Source: Acanthaster planci (Eukaryota; Echinodermata; Asteroidea; Valvatida; Acanthasteridae). From it: a stretch of DNA of 64,000 bases. The stretch spans positions 1,444,747-1,508,746 of the forward strand of contig NW_019091412.1 in the NCBI RefSeq assembly GCF_001949145.1. Direction: 5' to 3'. The notes below the pieces were generated by a model that worked only from the letters and a program-made list of their open reading frames with translations, did no database searches and was not told where the DNA came from. The position numbers and the translations under genes were made by a program. Each line of letters starts with the position of its first letter. Positions within the stretch are counted from its first letter, which is position 1. Below are positions 12,612-24,600 of this stretch, one piece after another.

Positions 12612-15600
12612 CTATTTCTTCAAGGCGACCGCCATAAGACTTGCGAACAATGTCAAAAGCATCTTCGGTTTCACTTCCAAAATATCCTCAGTAAAGATGT
12701 ACACAGAGGCACCGATTTTTCGAGCCATTGATACGGCGTACCTGGCATTGCCTAGCTTTTCCTGTCGAAAAAGTGAAAATAGTTCAGTTTACGCTACTTT
12801 TAACAGAATTTTACTGCAAAATCTGTGGTGTCAAAATCAACACTTTTTGATGTTATAAGATGACAACACTATCGGATGTTATTTTTACATTGCTGGTGCT
12901 ACTTTCCACACCTATAGGTGTTCCAATACACTGATGGGTGTTAAAAGTAACACCAAAAGTGTTAACACGAGTGAAAAGTGTCGGTGTAGTCCTCTGATAA
13001 CACGTCAGGAGGGCTTAATTTGACACCCGAAGTTTTGCAGTGTACATGTTCAGCAAACTTGAGCCCTATATGGAGTTGTCCTTGAGGGATCAGCAGGGGT
13101 TTGCCGAGATGGCTGCAACTCAAACCGAACTCATGAGTAATTTCAGGCCGCAACAACTCATTCGGACACAGACCTATATTATTATACTGTACGATCCTCA
13201 GCAGTGAACGTAAACCTTCGAGTGTATCCGTGATCTGAACTTGCCTACACAAGCCGCATCCACTTGGGATGCTCAACTTTTATTCGTAAAAACAATGCTG
13301 TCTGAATGCAATGACTATGGCTTGAAATCGCATAATTAAGTCTATGGTTGTGACTAAAGGATAAGATAACTGATGTGAGGAATACTGAGCTCAAAGACTA
13401 GACGGCATTGGTGAATTAGGTGTTTGGGATTTCATACAAATGGTATATTATCCTGTTCATTTATGAGCAAATCTGGGCTACGTATGTATTAATCACGTCT
13501 TATGCGAACATCAAAATCAAGAAAGCCTAACTCCATTAATGGACTATTAGCAAGAAACTATGATAGGGGTACAATTTTTTTACATCAGCTTACCTCATCT
13601 GTTATGCCTTGGGAAACAAGTGACCATTTGACAGATTCCACCTTTATTGCGTCGACAAGTTCCAGGACTACCTTGGCATCGGCGATGGAAGGATCCTTGA
13701 AGTTAGAAATACGGCTGGCTTTACCTGCCACTTGCAGCTGGAAAAAGTTGATATTTAGTTTGTCAGAATCATAAGTACTAGGAAAAGCTTCATAGATCTG
13801 TTTACCTGCTTTGATTAGCTGCAAGGGAGAAAAGACATGTATATGATTGACTCAGAAAAAAAATACAAAACAAATACACTGAAAAAATAAGTACAAATAC
13901 CTTGTTGTTAATCCATTCGATAATTTCTTTATCCTCCAACTTTGAGTCACTTCCGGATAGTTTTGACAGTGCACTGAGAACGTGTTGTCTCAGCATCTGC
14001 CAAACAATAGCCAGGACTAACGTTTTGGTTCCGTTGAAGATGTCTTCGCCACCAATGCCAACTAGAGAAAATCTCAGTTGATGGCAGAGTTCTACGACGT
14101 AGTTGCAATTTTCCAACATCTTCATTTTCCAGCCAAGCCTCGGTTGCAGATTTTCCGATCTGTTTACTTTAGACCAGTTTACTATGCCCGGTTTCACCTT
14201 TTCAAGGAGCTTAGAGAGACAACATAAAATTTGATGAAATTCAGACAGTGGTAATTATTTTTTTCACTGGTTTACTGTTTCGAAATATACCAATAGAGGA
14301 ATTAATGGTGCTACATAGATTATTGAAACTTCAATATAGGGTCTGTTCTTTTGACATGACGGTCGTGTTTCTCTATGGCCGTCGGTACAAAATAAAAGAC
14401 TAATTCATAGAGTGTTATAAAAATTCCACACAGGTATGAAACACCAGATGATAAATGCACTTACTAAATATTAAATGAAAATTCAACCTTTCTTTAATTA
14501 TTAATTGGACAAATTTCCATTTTGAGCGAAATTGAGGTGAAATGATTAAAAAAACAACTGAAATGATATCTCTGCAAACGTTGGCCACTCGTACAAAAAT
14601 GAAAATGGTCTATTGGTCACCATTGAGGCCACTCATGGTATTTAATCCCCTCTTCATGCAGGGACGGATGCATGAAATTAATAACAGTAAAAATACAATT
14701 GTGTTATGGTATACAGAGCCACTATTATACCAAATTTTACGAATTTAACATTTTTCGCGTCGTACCTAATCTTTAACAAGTTTGAGAAGGGGTTGTAGAA
14801 GAGAATCCGTAAAAAAAGCGTTAATTTAACCGGTCAGGTTTGTGGCATTAAAACTTTTTATATCATTCTGAAAGTCTGCGCAAGCGATTTATATCGATTG
14901 AAGGATGCATAATCGTAACTGATGTAATACCTTGCGCGATCATAGGAGGCAGTACAGAGCCTTATATGGCCTTGCAAGGACACCACTAGTAATAAGTGGC
15001 CTGTGATGGAATTTATATATCTATATTTTTGGTTCAAGTGTTAGCTTGAGTCCACTGAGAGTAGTTTAGTCTCACCTGTAGGAGGATAAGCCCATTTTTT
15101 AGACCACCATAGAGCCAGTAAACCCGAGGAGACACACCAAGGCTGTTCATCCAGTTTCTGAAAGCTTTAAAGATGAGGAATAATCTTCCATGAGCGAGCC
15201 AGTAAGGTATTTCAACAGCGCATGCCCAACACGACGCTATTACGCGCATCCTATCAGCGCAGTCCTAAGGTGCCTTTCCATAGTATGCGCGTCAGTACTT
15301 GCGTCAAGCGTTGCAAATCCGTCAAAATCGCCCTGGGAACGATTTTGACGGACACGCGTCAAAATCGTTCCCAGGGCGATTTTGACGGATACGTGTGTTA
15401 TGTTAATGGAGTGGATTTTTGTGTCAGTGAAAGTGAAATGCATTAACGCGTCGTTTACGCAACGCACCCAAAAAGCGGCGTACACGAGGAAAGTTGCCAA
15501 CATGCTAACTCACGCACGCGCTTTGTTCCCGAAAGACCTTGGCTTTTTGAAATGCCACAAGGCTCCTAATTTTGAGCACAGATCTGAAACCTCTGGTGTA

Positions 15601-18600
15601 AAGTCTCCATCACTGAGGTCAAAAGTATGTATTTTATAACCTGTGCCATTTTGCCAAAGCATAATTTGAACCACTTGAAGCTTACTCCTTTCCTCTCTTG
15701 TTTCGGTTACATTCTCAAACTCCTCGTCTGGAGGTTGCAAGGCCGGGAAATAGTGGAACAAATTGGCAACAAAAGCCATGTTCAGGTTCTCGTTACCACT
15801 AACGACATCCTGGATGCAAAGGAAAGTTTGAATTAAAAAAAGATCATAAGGAAAGGGACTTGCGTTTCGTCACAAGAACAATCTCTGATAGGCCTATAAC
15901 CATTAAGTTCATTCGAACAATAGAGTTGCGTCAAACACGAAGCTAAGTTTTGTATCAAAACTGTCAGCAAACTAAGCATAGTGCAAACTAAATTGAATTT
16001 CCTACTTTTTCTTGTGTCGGATTCCTTTTAAGTATTAGATCCTACGGGCGTTCAATTATTGACCGGTTGATGTAAAGGGAAAACCTCTGAATTATTACAT
16101 GCTATGTCTTATTGCAATATTATATCCCTTTTTACCTCAGGTGTCACGAAGTCGTCGCACTTAATCCTTGCTGCATTGGCAAGCACAGCTTTTGCTTTGA
16201 CCAACGGAGGATCCTGATAAAGGAACAGATATCAGACCTTAACGTCATAAAAGTAAAAATACCTCGGTTTTAACATTTTAAAAAAGGAAGCCACATTAAT
16301 TTAGACACAAAAGTAAATTTTCAAATAATGTAAATTGCTTGGTATGGTTTCTTCAAACTACGTACATGTTGACTCTACGCTTAGTAAAACAAAATGATTC
16401 TGCTTAGGGCCTAACGGCGCTTCTTCAAACTAAATAAGTTACTTCTAAGTACCCTTTCGGGCCTTTAGTGGTGGTCCACATTGGGGGCTTTTACACGCTT
16501 ACGTTAAGAACAGTATACCGTAAATAAAATAGACCGAAGATATCGCCTTTCTCTTGGTATTGAAAAAAACAAAACGAAAAAACTTCTGGCGCATCCACTC
16601 AATGCCAGGTGAAGTCTATCTCTTACCCCAGACACAATTTGGGTTATGCCTGCTTCAGCGGGTCCAATCTGTAGCAATAAAATACCATAGATTTCCGAAT
16701 TCTGGAGGTCATTCCCAAGGTTGGTGATAAGACGGGTACTACCTGCAAATTGGCAAAAATGTCTCTTCAGTTTATGATCGAGAGGTTAATAACTTTGCAC
16801 ATAAAGATGTACTTGAAAAATAATAACCTGATGCATAATAACAAGTAGCTTGTTAGATAACTTCAATTCTCTGGATTTACGTTGAAAAGAAATTTGCTGT
16901 CATGAGGGAAACTCATTCGGCAGGAAAAAATAAGCTTAGTGCTACATTGGCTTCGTTGGAATATCAAATGTCTGGCTTAGCACGATGGCAAGACTTTATA
17001 TAAGCAATTTTGGATAGTCATTGTTTGTGAATTAAATGTTCAACCGGGATCAGGTCGTGGTTATACCCGTCACCATCGGCTCTGATGTGAGACATTTTAA
17101 ACTTGCACTCATATTCGTTTCAACTTCCATAAGTTTCACACATACCAGCCCTTTTCAAATGATAGTTGACCCATCTGATTAAAATTTCCTCCGGCGATAG
17201 GGCGATAAGCTCGTCTTGGGTCTCTCCCTCATTCAGCAGGCTCAACAAGTACGGGTTACTCTCAAGATTGATGTGGCTCACTAATCCCTCCTACACACGT
17301 GATGAGAAGAAGAGGGGTGATTGGTTAGCTTTGTTTCATTGAATTCCTAGTCAATAAGGGTGCAAATGTGGTTATTCCCTTTGTCGTGCAAATCAAAAGT
17401 TTCAAATTGTTCGGCTCATACATATCATTAAACAAATTAATACTAGTACAAATCTTAGTATTTCATCATCTAGCTAATACGACTTTTGCGACATCTGAAC
17501 ACCGCCAATGTTCAAGGGAACGAGTAAGCTTGTGAAGTTTTTTCGCAAGCTCTCGGACTAACACTGAACATACAGTGTTTATCTATATATAAGTTGGGTA
17601 AGGACAAAATTCGTTATTTAAAAAACTGGGCCAGTTCGGTTTTCCAACAGCGCATGCCCAATCTGCGGCTACTCGAGAACAGCTATGCGCCCACAGTCTG
17701 TAATATCAGTGCAGCCATATAGGCAGAGAATACGAGCGCGCCTTGTTCCCGAAGGACCTTGGCTTTATGAAATACCGAACCGGCTCATTAACTTGATCAA
17801 GCAACTTACGTAAACAATCTGCCACAGCAAATCGAGCACAAGATGAGGTACTCCACCTACGATATCTTGGGGGTCAATATTTACAACATTGCAGCCAATG
17901 GCTCTTGCTGAATTCAGCGCAAGTATGGTATTCTCCATTATCACATAGGCGTTGAGCTTCCCCTTGTTCAGTGCTCTCTCATCCACGGTATTGGGCACTG
18001 AAAGGTTGATAATTTTGCTGAAATATTGACAGGTTAAATAGACAATAATGAGATTCAATTTAAACTTTAAATCATGGTACAGAACTTGCCGATGAAAGGC
18101 TTAGAATTTAGCTGTTATAAAATGCAGAGATAAGAAAAACTATATTACGAGGAATTTAAACTATACTCTAGACATCAAAGGACATAAGATACTATCTTGA
18201 ATACTGAAACAAAAGGGTGTATCTCAATACTGAAAACGTACAGGAATTGAGTCATTTAAAGTCTGTCGGCTGATCTTTGTCTAAAATTAATTAAGATGTC
18301 TTTATAAATATATTTTGATATTGAACTGTTTGAATAAATTGCGCCATTGAGAAAAGATGACTCAATCTTGTACCAGGCTTAATTGGGGGCCTTTCTGAGA
18401 ATTAAAAAAAAAGAACGATGAAAAAGAAACTGCAAACCAACCGATCAAATTCTGGTCTTACCAGATAAGTATCCCATCGCTGACTTTGTTGAATAGATCA
18501 TTGGTTGTTTTATCGATCGGCAAGTGGGCCTTTACGTCTTCATCATTTTCCAATTTCTTGTTGATATATTCTAAAGATAAAAATTTATTCCGTTTTAGAG

Positions 18601-21600
18601 GGCGTGATGGTAACATTATAAAAATGAATGACCATTTGATTTTTTTTTTGTGGTTTTACACATTTTATCAAAGCGCGCAGAATCTTAGTGAGGCCCACTC
18701 GTGCCTTTTTGACACACCAACCCAACTTATTGCTGTAAATGTATGATAGAGCTCGAGTAACAGGGTACAGGGAGCCGAAGGATCCATCAGCGACTATTTC
18801 CACGGAACACTGAATTCCATATACGATTAATTAATTAATTAATAGACCAGACAGCCATGGATGTTTTACTGCCAGGGGCTGCACGCACAAGACTAGGGCC
18901 TACACGCTTACTGATTGGTCAAAACGTGGAAATAAAAAATGACCGTCATGAATATTTAATCACCGAATGTCTGCGTCAATTGTCGATGCGGCTTGCTTTG
19001 ATGTGCAGTTCACAAGAAGTTATTACAAGATACAGCCAATACAGGCGTTTCATAATATCGCGCCTCGGAGTTTGCAACGCGCTGACCAATCACAGTGAGC
19101 AAAATCTGGCGATCCAATGCGCGTTTGGAAAGGGTCGACAGATTTCGCGCACTGTGATTGGTCAACGCGATGCAAACTCTTGAAGGCGCACTATTGTGAA
19201 CTGCCTGTATTACGCCAAGCGACTCATACTTACCAACAAGTGCAACTTTCGTTGGTTCATCATAAGAATGCTGTTGACCCTCATCAGGAGACTTCAAATT
19301 AACGCATTGCAATTTGTATGCTTTCTCTGCCACTTTGAATAGGCCTACATTAACCTTCTGGGATTTGACGTTAGTGTACATCTGTCCAAAAGAAAAATAG
19401 TAGCCAAAACGATGGATGGCAGTCCCGAAAACTGGGGTTTCATGGTAACTGGAATACTTTTTGCCTATTAATTCAGTAGGCCCTCCCACTTTGCACGTGG
19501 GCATTCAACACGTGCTCTTTTTCCAATGCCACAACACGTTCCAGTACAGCTTAGTTCCCATGGGTACGATCTTGTCACGTCATGTTGGTGCCCACCTCTA
19601 ACCCCTGGTATTGTATAATTTAAATATCAACATGTTTTGGATATTTAAATTAAGCCTAACATTAATCCTAATTAAATGAGGCCGTATCCAAAATACACGT
19701 ACTTCACAGAGGGTTAAAATTACAGAGGAGTCTTTAGTAGTGGCCGCAGTAAGTTCCCATAGAGTCGTGCGTGAGTTGAAGCCATAGCCAAGTGATTTAA
19801 ACATGGCTAAATTTAGTGTGGCATCAATTCACATACATGTACATATACACGGCTATAAATGTGGTCTTGAATGTGTCCAAACTTTGAAACAAAAATTGAT
19901 TCAGGTTAGTTGCGAAGGATTTCTTTGCGTCAAATTCACATTGTCGCTCACTTTTCAGGCCGCATCTTTTCAGGGATTTCACTTTCGAAGTAAACTGAAA
20001 AAGCTCTTTAAGTTTGTCTATATTCAAACAAAAATATCCTTGAAATCGAAGGATTGGGATCCGCAGGCTGGGATTCAGACACCAGTTTCTCTCACAAAAG
20101 TAGGAATCCTCCAGGATCCTATGGGATTCTATAGAATCCTGTAGGATTCCTATAGGACTTTTAGGTTTCCACAGCAAAAGAAGGCAGCATTTTTGGTAGG
20201 GCCTAATCAAAACGCATTCACAAGAAAAGATGCCTATGGGCTCCAGATCCAAGCTGGACCAAGAGAAGGCTCAATTTTCCTGGCAACGGAGGCTTTGGTA
20301 GCAAGTGGGCATCACTGGTACACGAACGACTATGAAACGCAAGTATTAAACAAAATTTACACTGGCGACCAACACGGTTCTTTTTCAACCGATGAGGGGG
20401 TGTTTCTGCTCAAGGCGGATAGAAAGCTTTGAATAAACACTGCTCTTTAATAAACACTGCTCTGTTCACTGCTTAATGGAAATCGAAATCTTGCATTGTT
20501 AGGACTTGTTGAAAACTTTGGTAATAAAATTAATTCTGCATCTACAGGTTTTGTCGATATTTTGGTTAGTTCATATTATCAGGTTTACTCACTTCTAGAA
20601 ATTCCGAGAACTCTACCGTTCCGTTTTTATCTTTGTCAACAGCCGAGATGATATCTCTAATTTTATATGCAGGGACGCTCTCGCCGAGTTTCTGGAGTAT
20701 GGCGCCAATTTCTTTGACTGAAATGCGGCCATTCTCATCTTGATCAAACTAGAGAGAAACCAAATAAAAATCATTGTCAGTGGTTAAGAATTTATAATAC
20801 AAGGTTTTTGCATCTTCACATAGTTGGAAATCGGTGTCAAGTGTAGATTTCCCTGCCATTCCAGACAACAGGTTCAAGCACCTTTATCATGATTAAATTT
20901 TAAGGCCGAAAATTATGGTGCAATCAATGCAAGATGAAGTAAGAGTTATTTCTAAGCACCGATGCCACCACATGCACCGACTTCTCATGATTCCGAACTC
21001 AAGCAACAAAACAGACTGAAGACACGTCTATGGCATAGAATTGTCAATACTCTGAAGGTTCAGTGGTGTATAACTACGTGACCTTCGTTAGCACGTTCGG
21101 TCAAAGTCTTTTTTTCAGTACACAAATTGTAGACACAATCATGCGTTGACTGCATTTAGCAGGACAAGGTCGCGTGATATTATAGACTTATATTTAAAGC
21201 TGCACAAACCCTTATTACACAGAACAATGATTTCGTCCGAGACTAAATAACCGTTATTCTTGGGTACGTAAACTCAATCCTCGTGATGTTGCTGACTGCA
21301 ACAGTACATCCCATTGTTGAAGTTTATTTGTAATATCTGGGAGAAATAAAACTGTTCAGCAATAATTAAATATGTGATCTGCCGTTGTCACGTGCTACCT
21401 GCTGCAATTCAACCTATTATAAAACGCAGCACGGTTGAGAAGATGAAGCAGAAAGGTGGCAAGGGGACACGTCGACATGGCTTTACATTTGAAACCTCTC
21501 CATTCCAACCCAGACTTAATCGAAGACACGATCAGGCTTGTCAAGGAGGCGTGGCCTGAGTCGTTGGCTGAAAGGTAGGCGCATTATGGTGATTTTTAGT

Positions 21601-24600
21601 GGTTCAACTGCCGTCATTTAAAACCATGTCTGAACTACTTAGCTGTGGCTTGAAATTATGCACGAGTCTATGGTGGTGGCTACAGCCAATTTTCATGTAG
21701 TCATGCGTAATCTCAAACCGCAGCAAAGTGCTTTGGACGGAAGTCACGGGTTCCAATCACTCACGAGGAATCTTGGGATTTTCTTCGCAATAATCTGGCA
21801 TAGTGAGAGTGATCAAAATAACATATCCGACGCAAAGCTAAATTAATGTCTTTGGTTTTTCTCTATAAAGGTTGAGGTTACTTGAAACGTCCCATTGTAA
21901 GGGTGTACCTTGTTCCCTGGCCTTAGCGGAATCGCGAGAGGGCGTCGCCGAGGAAGTCTTGGGCCACGTGCGAATAGTAAGAGTGTCCCCGGAGAGCGAA
22001 AACCGTTTTTATCTGGAGGCAGGTAAAGTGTTGCACTTAGAGAAACAAAATTTCAGGCGTGCGACAACATCATCGCGGGATGTCCACAATGCGCATGCCC
22101 ACAATGAAACGCGTTGGAGGTCATTATTGGACGCGCATGCGAGGTCTGGCAAAATCCGACAGTGCGGCCCTACCAGGCGGGCGAGCGTGAACATGGGCGA
22201 TTCACAAGAGTGCGCCTCCAAGAGTTTGCGATGCATTGGCCAATCACAACGCGCGAAATCTGTCAACCCTTTCAACGCGCAGTGGGTCGACAAATTCGCA
22301 CATTTTGAAGAGCCAATGTGTTGCACACTCTTGGAGGCACTATTGTGAAATAGTGAATGACCGTGGTGTTTTGAAATACCGAACTGGAATTCACGTGACC
22401 TTTTTTCACCGTTGATCCAAATATAAATGGGATGCATATTCCATGTTATCCATTTTTTCAGTAACAATCAAGAAATCTCGAAGGAAGGAAGGTTTGGGTA
22501 AAAAACTACATGAGCTGATCGCTGACTACGCTAAGAAGACCTTTGGGGCTCGATACATCCATGTGTCAGTTTTGACTGAAGACAACGAAAGATTCTACCG
22601 CCGTCTCAACTACAATCAGTACCCGGTGTACGCACCTCAGATTGCCCCAAACGTACGAAACCTGTCTTGGGAATTTCATGCCGATTTCTTTTCCAGTGAC
22701 TTAATCTACCAGATAAAATCGCGGAGGGTCATACTGGTTGTAGATATAGAAAATGTTACGAATGAATAACACTAGATGCATGATGGAAGGTAAATATGCT
22801 TATATTTCGTTGTACTTTTACATTGGAGATTCCTTTGGCAATACCTTGAAAATGTTTGAACTGGGGAGGCAGTGTCAATCAATTTAAAACCAGCTATTCG
22901 TTCAATCAATCCTTCCACCAAAAAATGGGCCACCAGCCATACCCTGATATGAGTGTATTCGGCCGGCAAGCACAATTAAAAGCCATTGGGTGCATTCGAT
23001 TAGCTAACACGTGTAAGTCAAACTTACACGACAGCATGATCCTCGTGCCTGCCCTGGTGTCAGCCACCACTACCCCGGCTGGCGAGCGGGTCTCTGGAGG
23101 CTGCCTGGGTGTAATGACGTCACGGATGGACTGTTCGTGCATGGACACGAGGGAACGTGGCGGGAACTTGACCTGTTTCCCAGAATGCTTTGGTGAATAC
23201 ACTACAGCGTTCGATCAGCCTCATTTTGAGGCTTCCCTTTCGCGTACACAGGTGTATTCAGGGAAGCTGGCACAACGCTCGTGGACAAGTGGTACGCGCG
23301 CGCTCCCTGCCTCTTTCCACCAATAGGGTGTTGTGATTTGCCAAATGCACGTGCGCGTCAAGCTGAAGAATGTGCGTGTGAATGTGGTGCCACCGCAGTT
23401 ATGGCGTCTAATCGGATTAGACTATATCGTGCTAAATTTCACAACGTTTGTAACTCTTTTATACAGGTGCTACGAACGTACCGCTACGCCCGGTGGGATG
23501 GAGCTATTATCCCAGAGGAAGTGAAATACCTCTATGAAGATGGAGAGTACAGGAAACCAGACGAGCCTGGAATCCAGTCGATTCGTCGATTTGTCAAGGA
23601 CTTGGACTCATAATGTGAACGTTACAAAGCGCCTTCTTCTGTCCCTTACCAATGAGTGAGAAACTACCACCACTCTGGTTTGTTTCAATCTGCACATTGG
23701 GCCGGTACCTAGCCCAGGTGGACTCCCTGATCGTACTACGTTACGGAGGGAGTCCAGCATAAAGGGTCTAAAATTGGGGCGGGGGTTATACCTAAAATTT
23801 TCAACACTTTTCCTTTTTCCAAGAGCCAATTTCACCGTCTGTAACTCCTATGCGTCCTTATCTCTACAGCTGGTTGGATAACTAATTCGACACATCACCA
23901 CCAAAGACAAAAACGGAAAAATAAAGTCGGACGTAAAGTTAATTCTTGCCATTGTCGTGGGCTGTTTTCAGCCGTTCTCCAATGCAGTTCATACAGTGTG
24001 TGCGCGCAACTGTCCAAACTCGTCACTGCCAATCACCAACTGAGTCTGCTCATTCTTCTTAGTTTGCGAATAAAATAAGGAAAGGCCAATCAACAGCACG
24101 ACTTATGCTGTGATTAATTACATTGTACGTACCGCACGTGTGCGCGTCAGCACTGCTCTGCATACTGTGTTCCCAATCAGTATATACCGTCGCTCTTGCC
24201 TGTTCATTACGATCATCACGTCCGCAATGTAATCCTCTTTTTTATTCCTCAATTATCAAGAAAAGTTACGGTTTCATTTCAATAAAAATCGGATCTCTAC
24301 AATATTGTGTATTTATACATCTCTATTCAATAAAAATCTACGAACAAATTGAAGATGTTAAACTCTTCAAAGAGAGAAAGTTGATGAACTTATTGCCACA
24401 AAACAACCCTGCATAAAACCCGCGACGTTGACAGCAGTTAGTCTTTGAAAATAGCAGGCCGTTTCGCAAATTTACGCGTATAAACCGAAATTTAATCCAA
24501 AACAAAATATGAACATTTTAGGGGTAACCAATAGGGAAATAGGCCAATTGGTCAATCTGAAGCCCCGAACTGCGGTTTTTATAGAGTACCAAAGTGGATA

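Noticed and set aside
15510-15779. A longer minus-strand coding frame running past VTETREER
   Set aside because: A donor at 15685/15686 with phase match to the next exon restores the conserved plastin sequence [13 protein letters not shown]. The extra frame is intron and MITE.
18857-19504. Long frames on both strands around 19.0-19.5 kb as independent genes
   Set aside because: They are produced by the inverted MITE and by plastin exon 3. The only supported coding part is 19234-19381.
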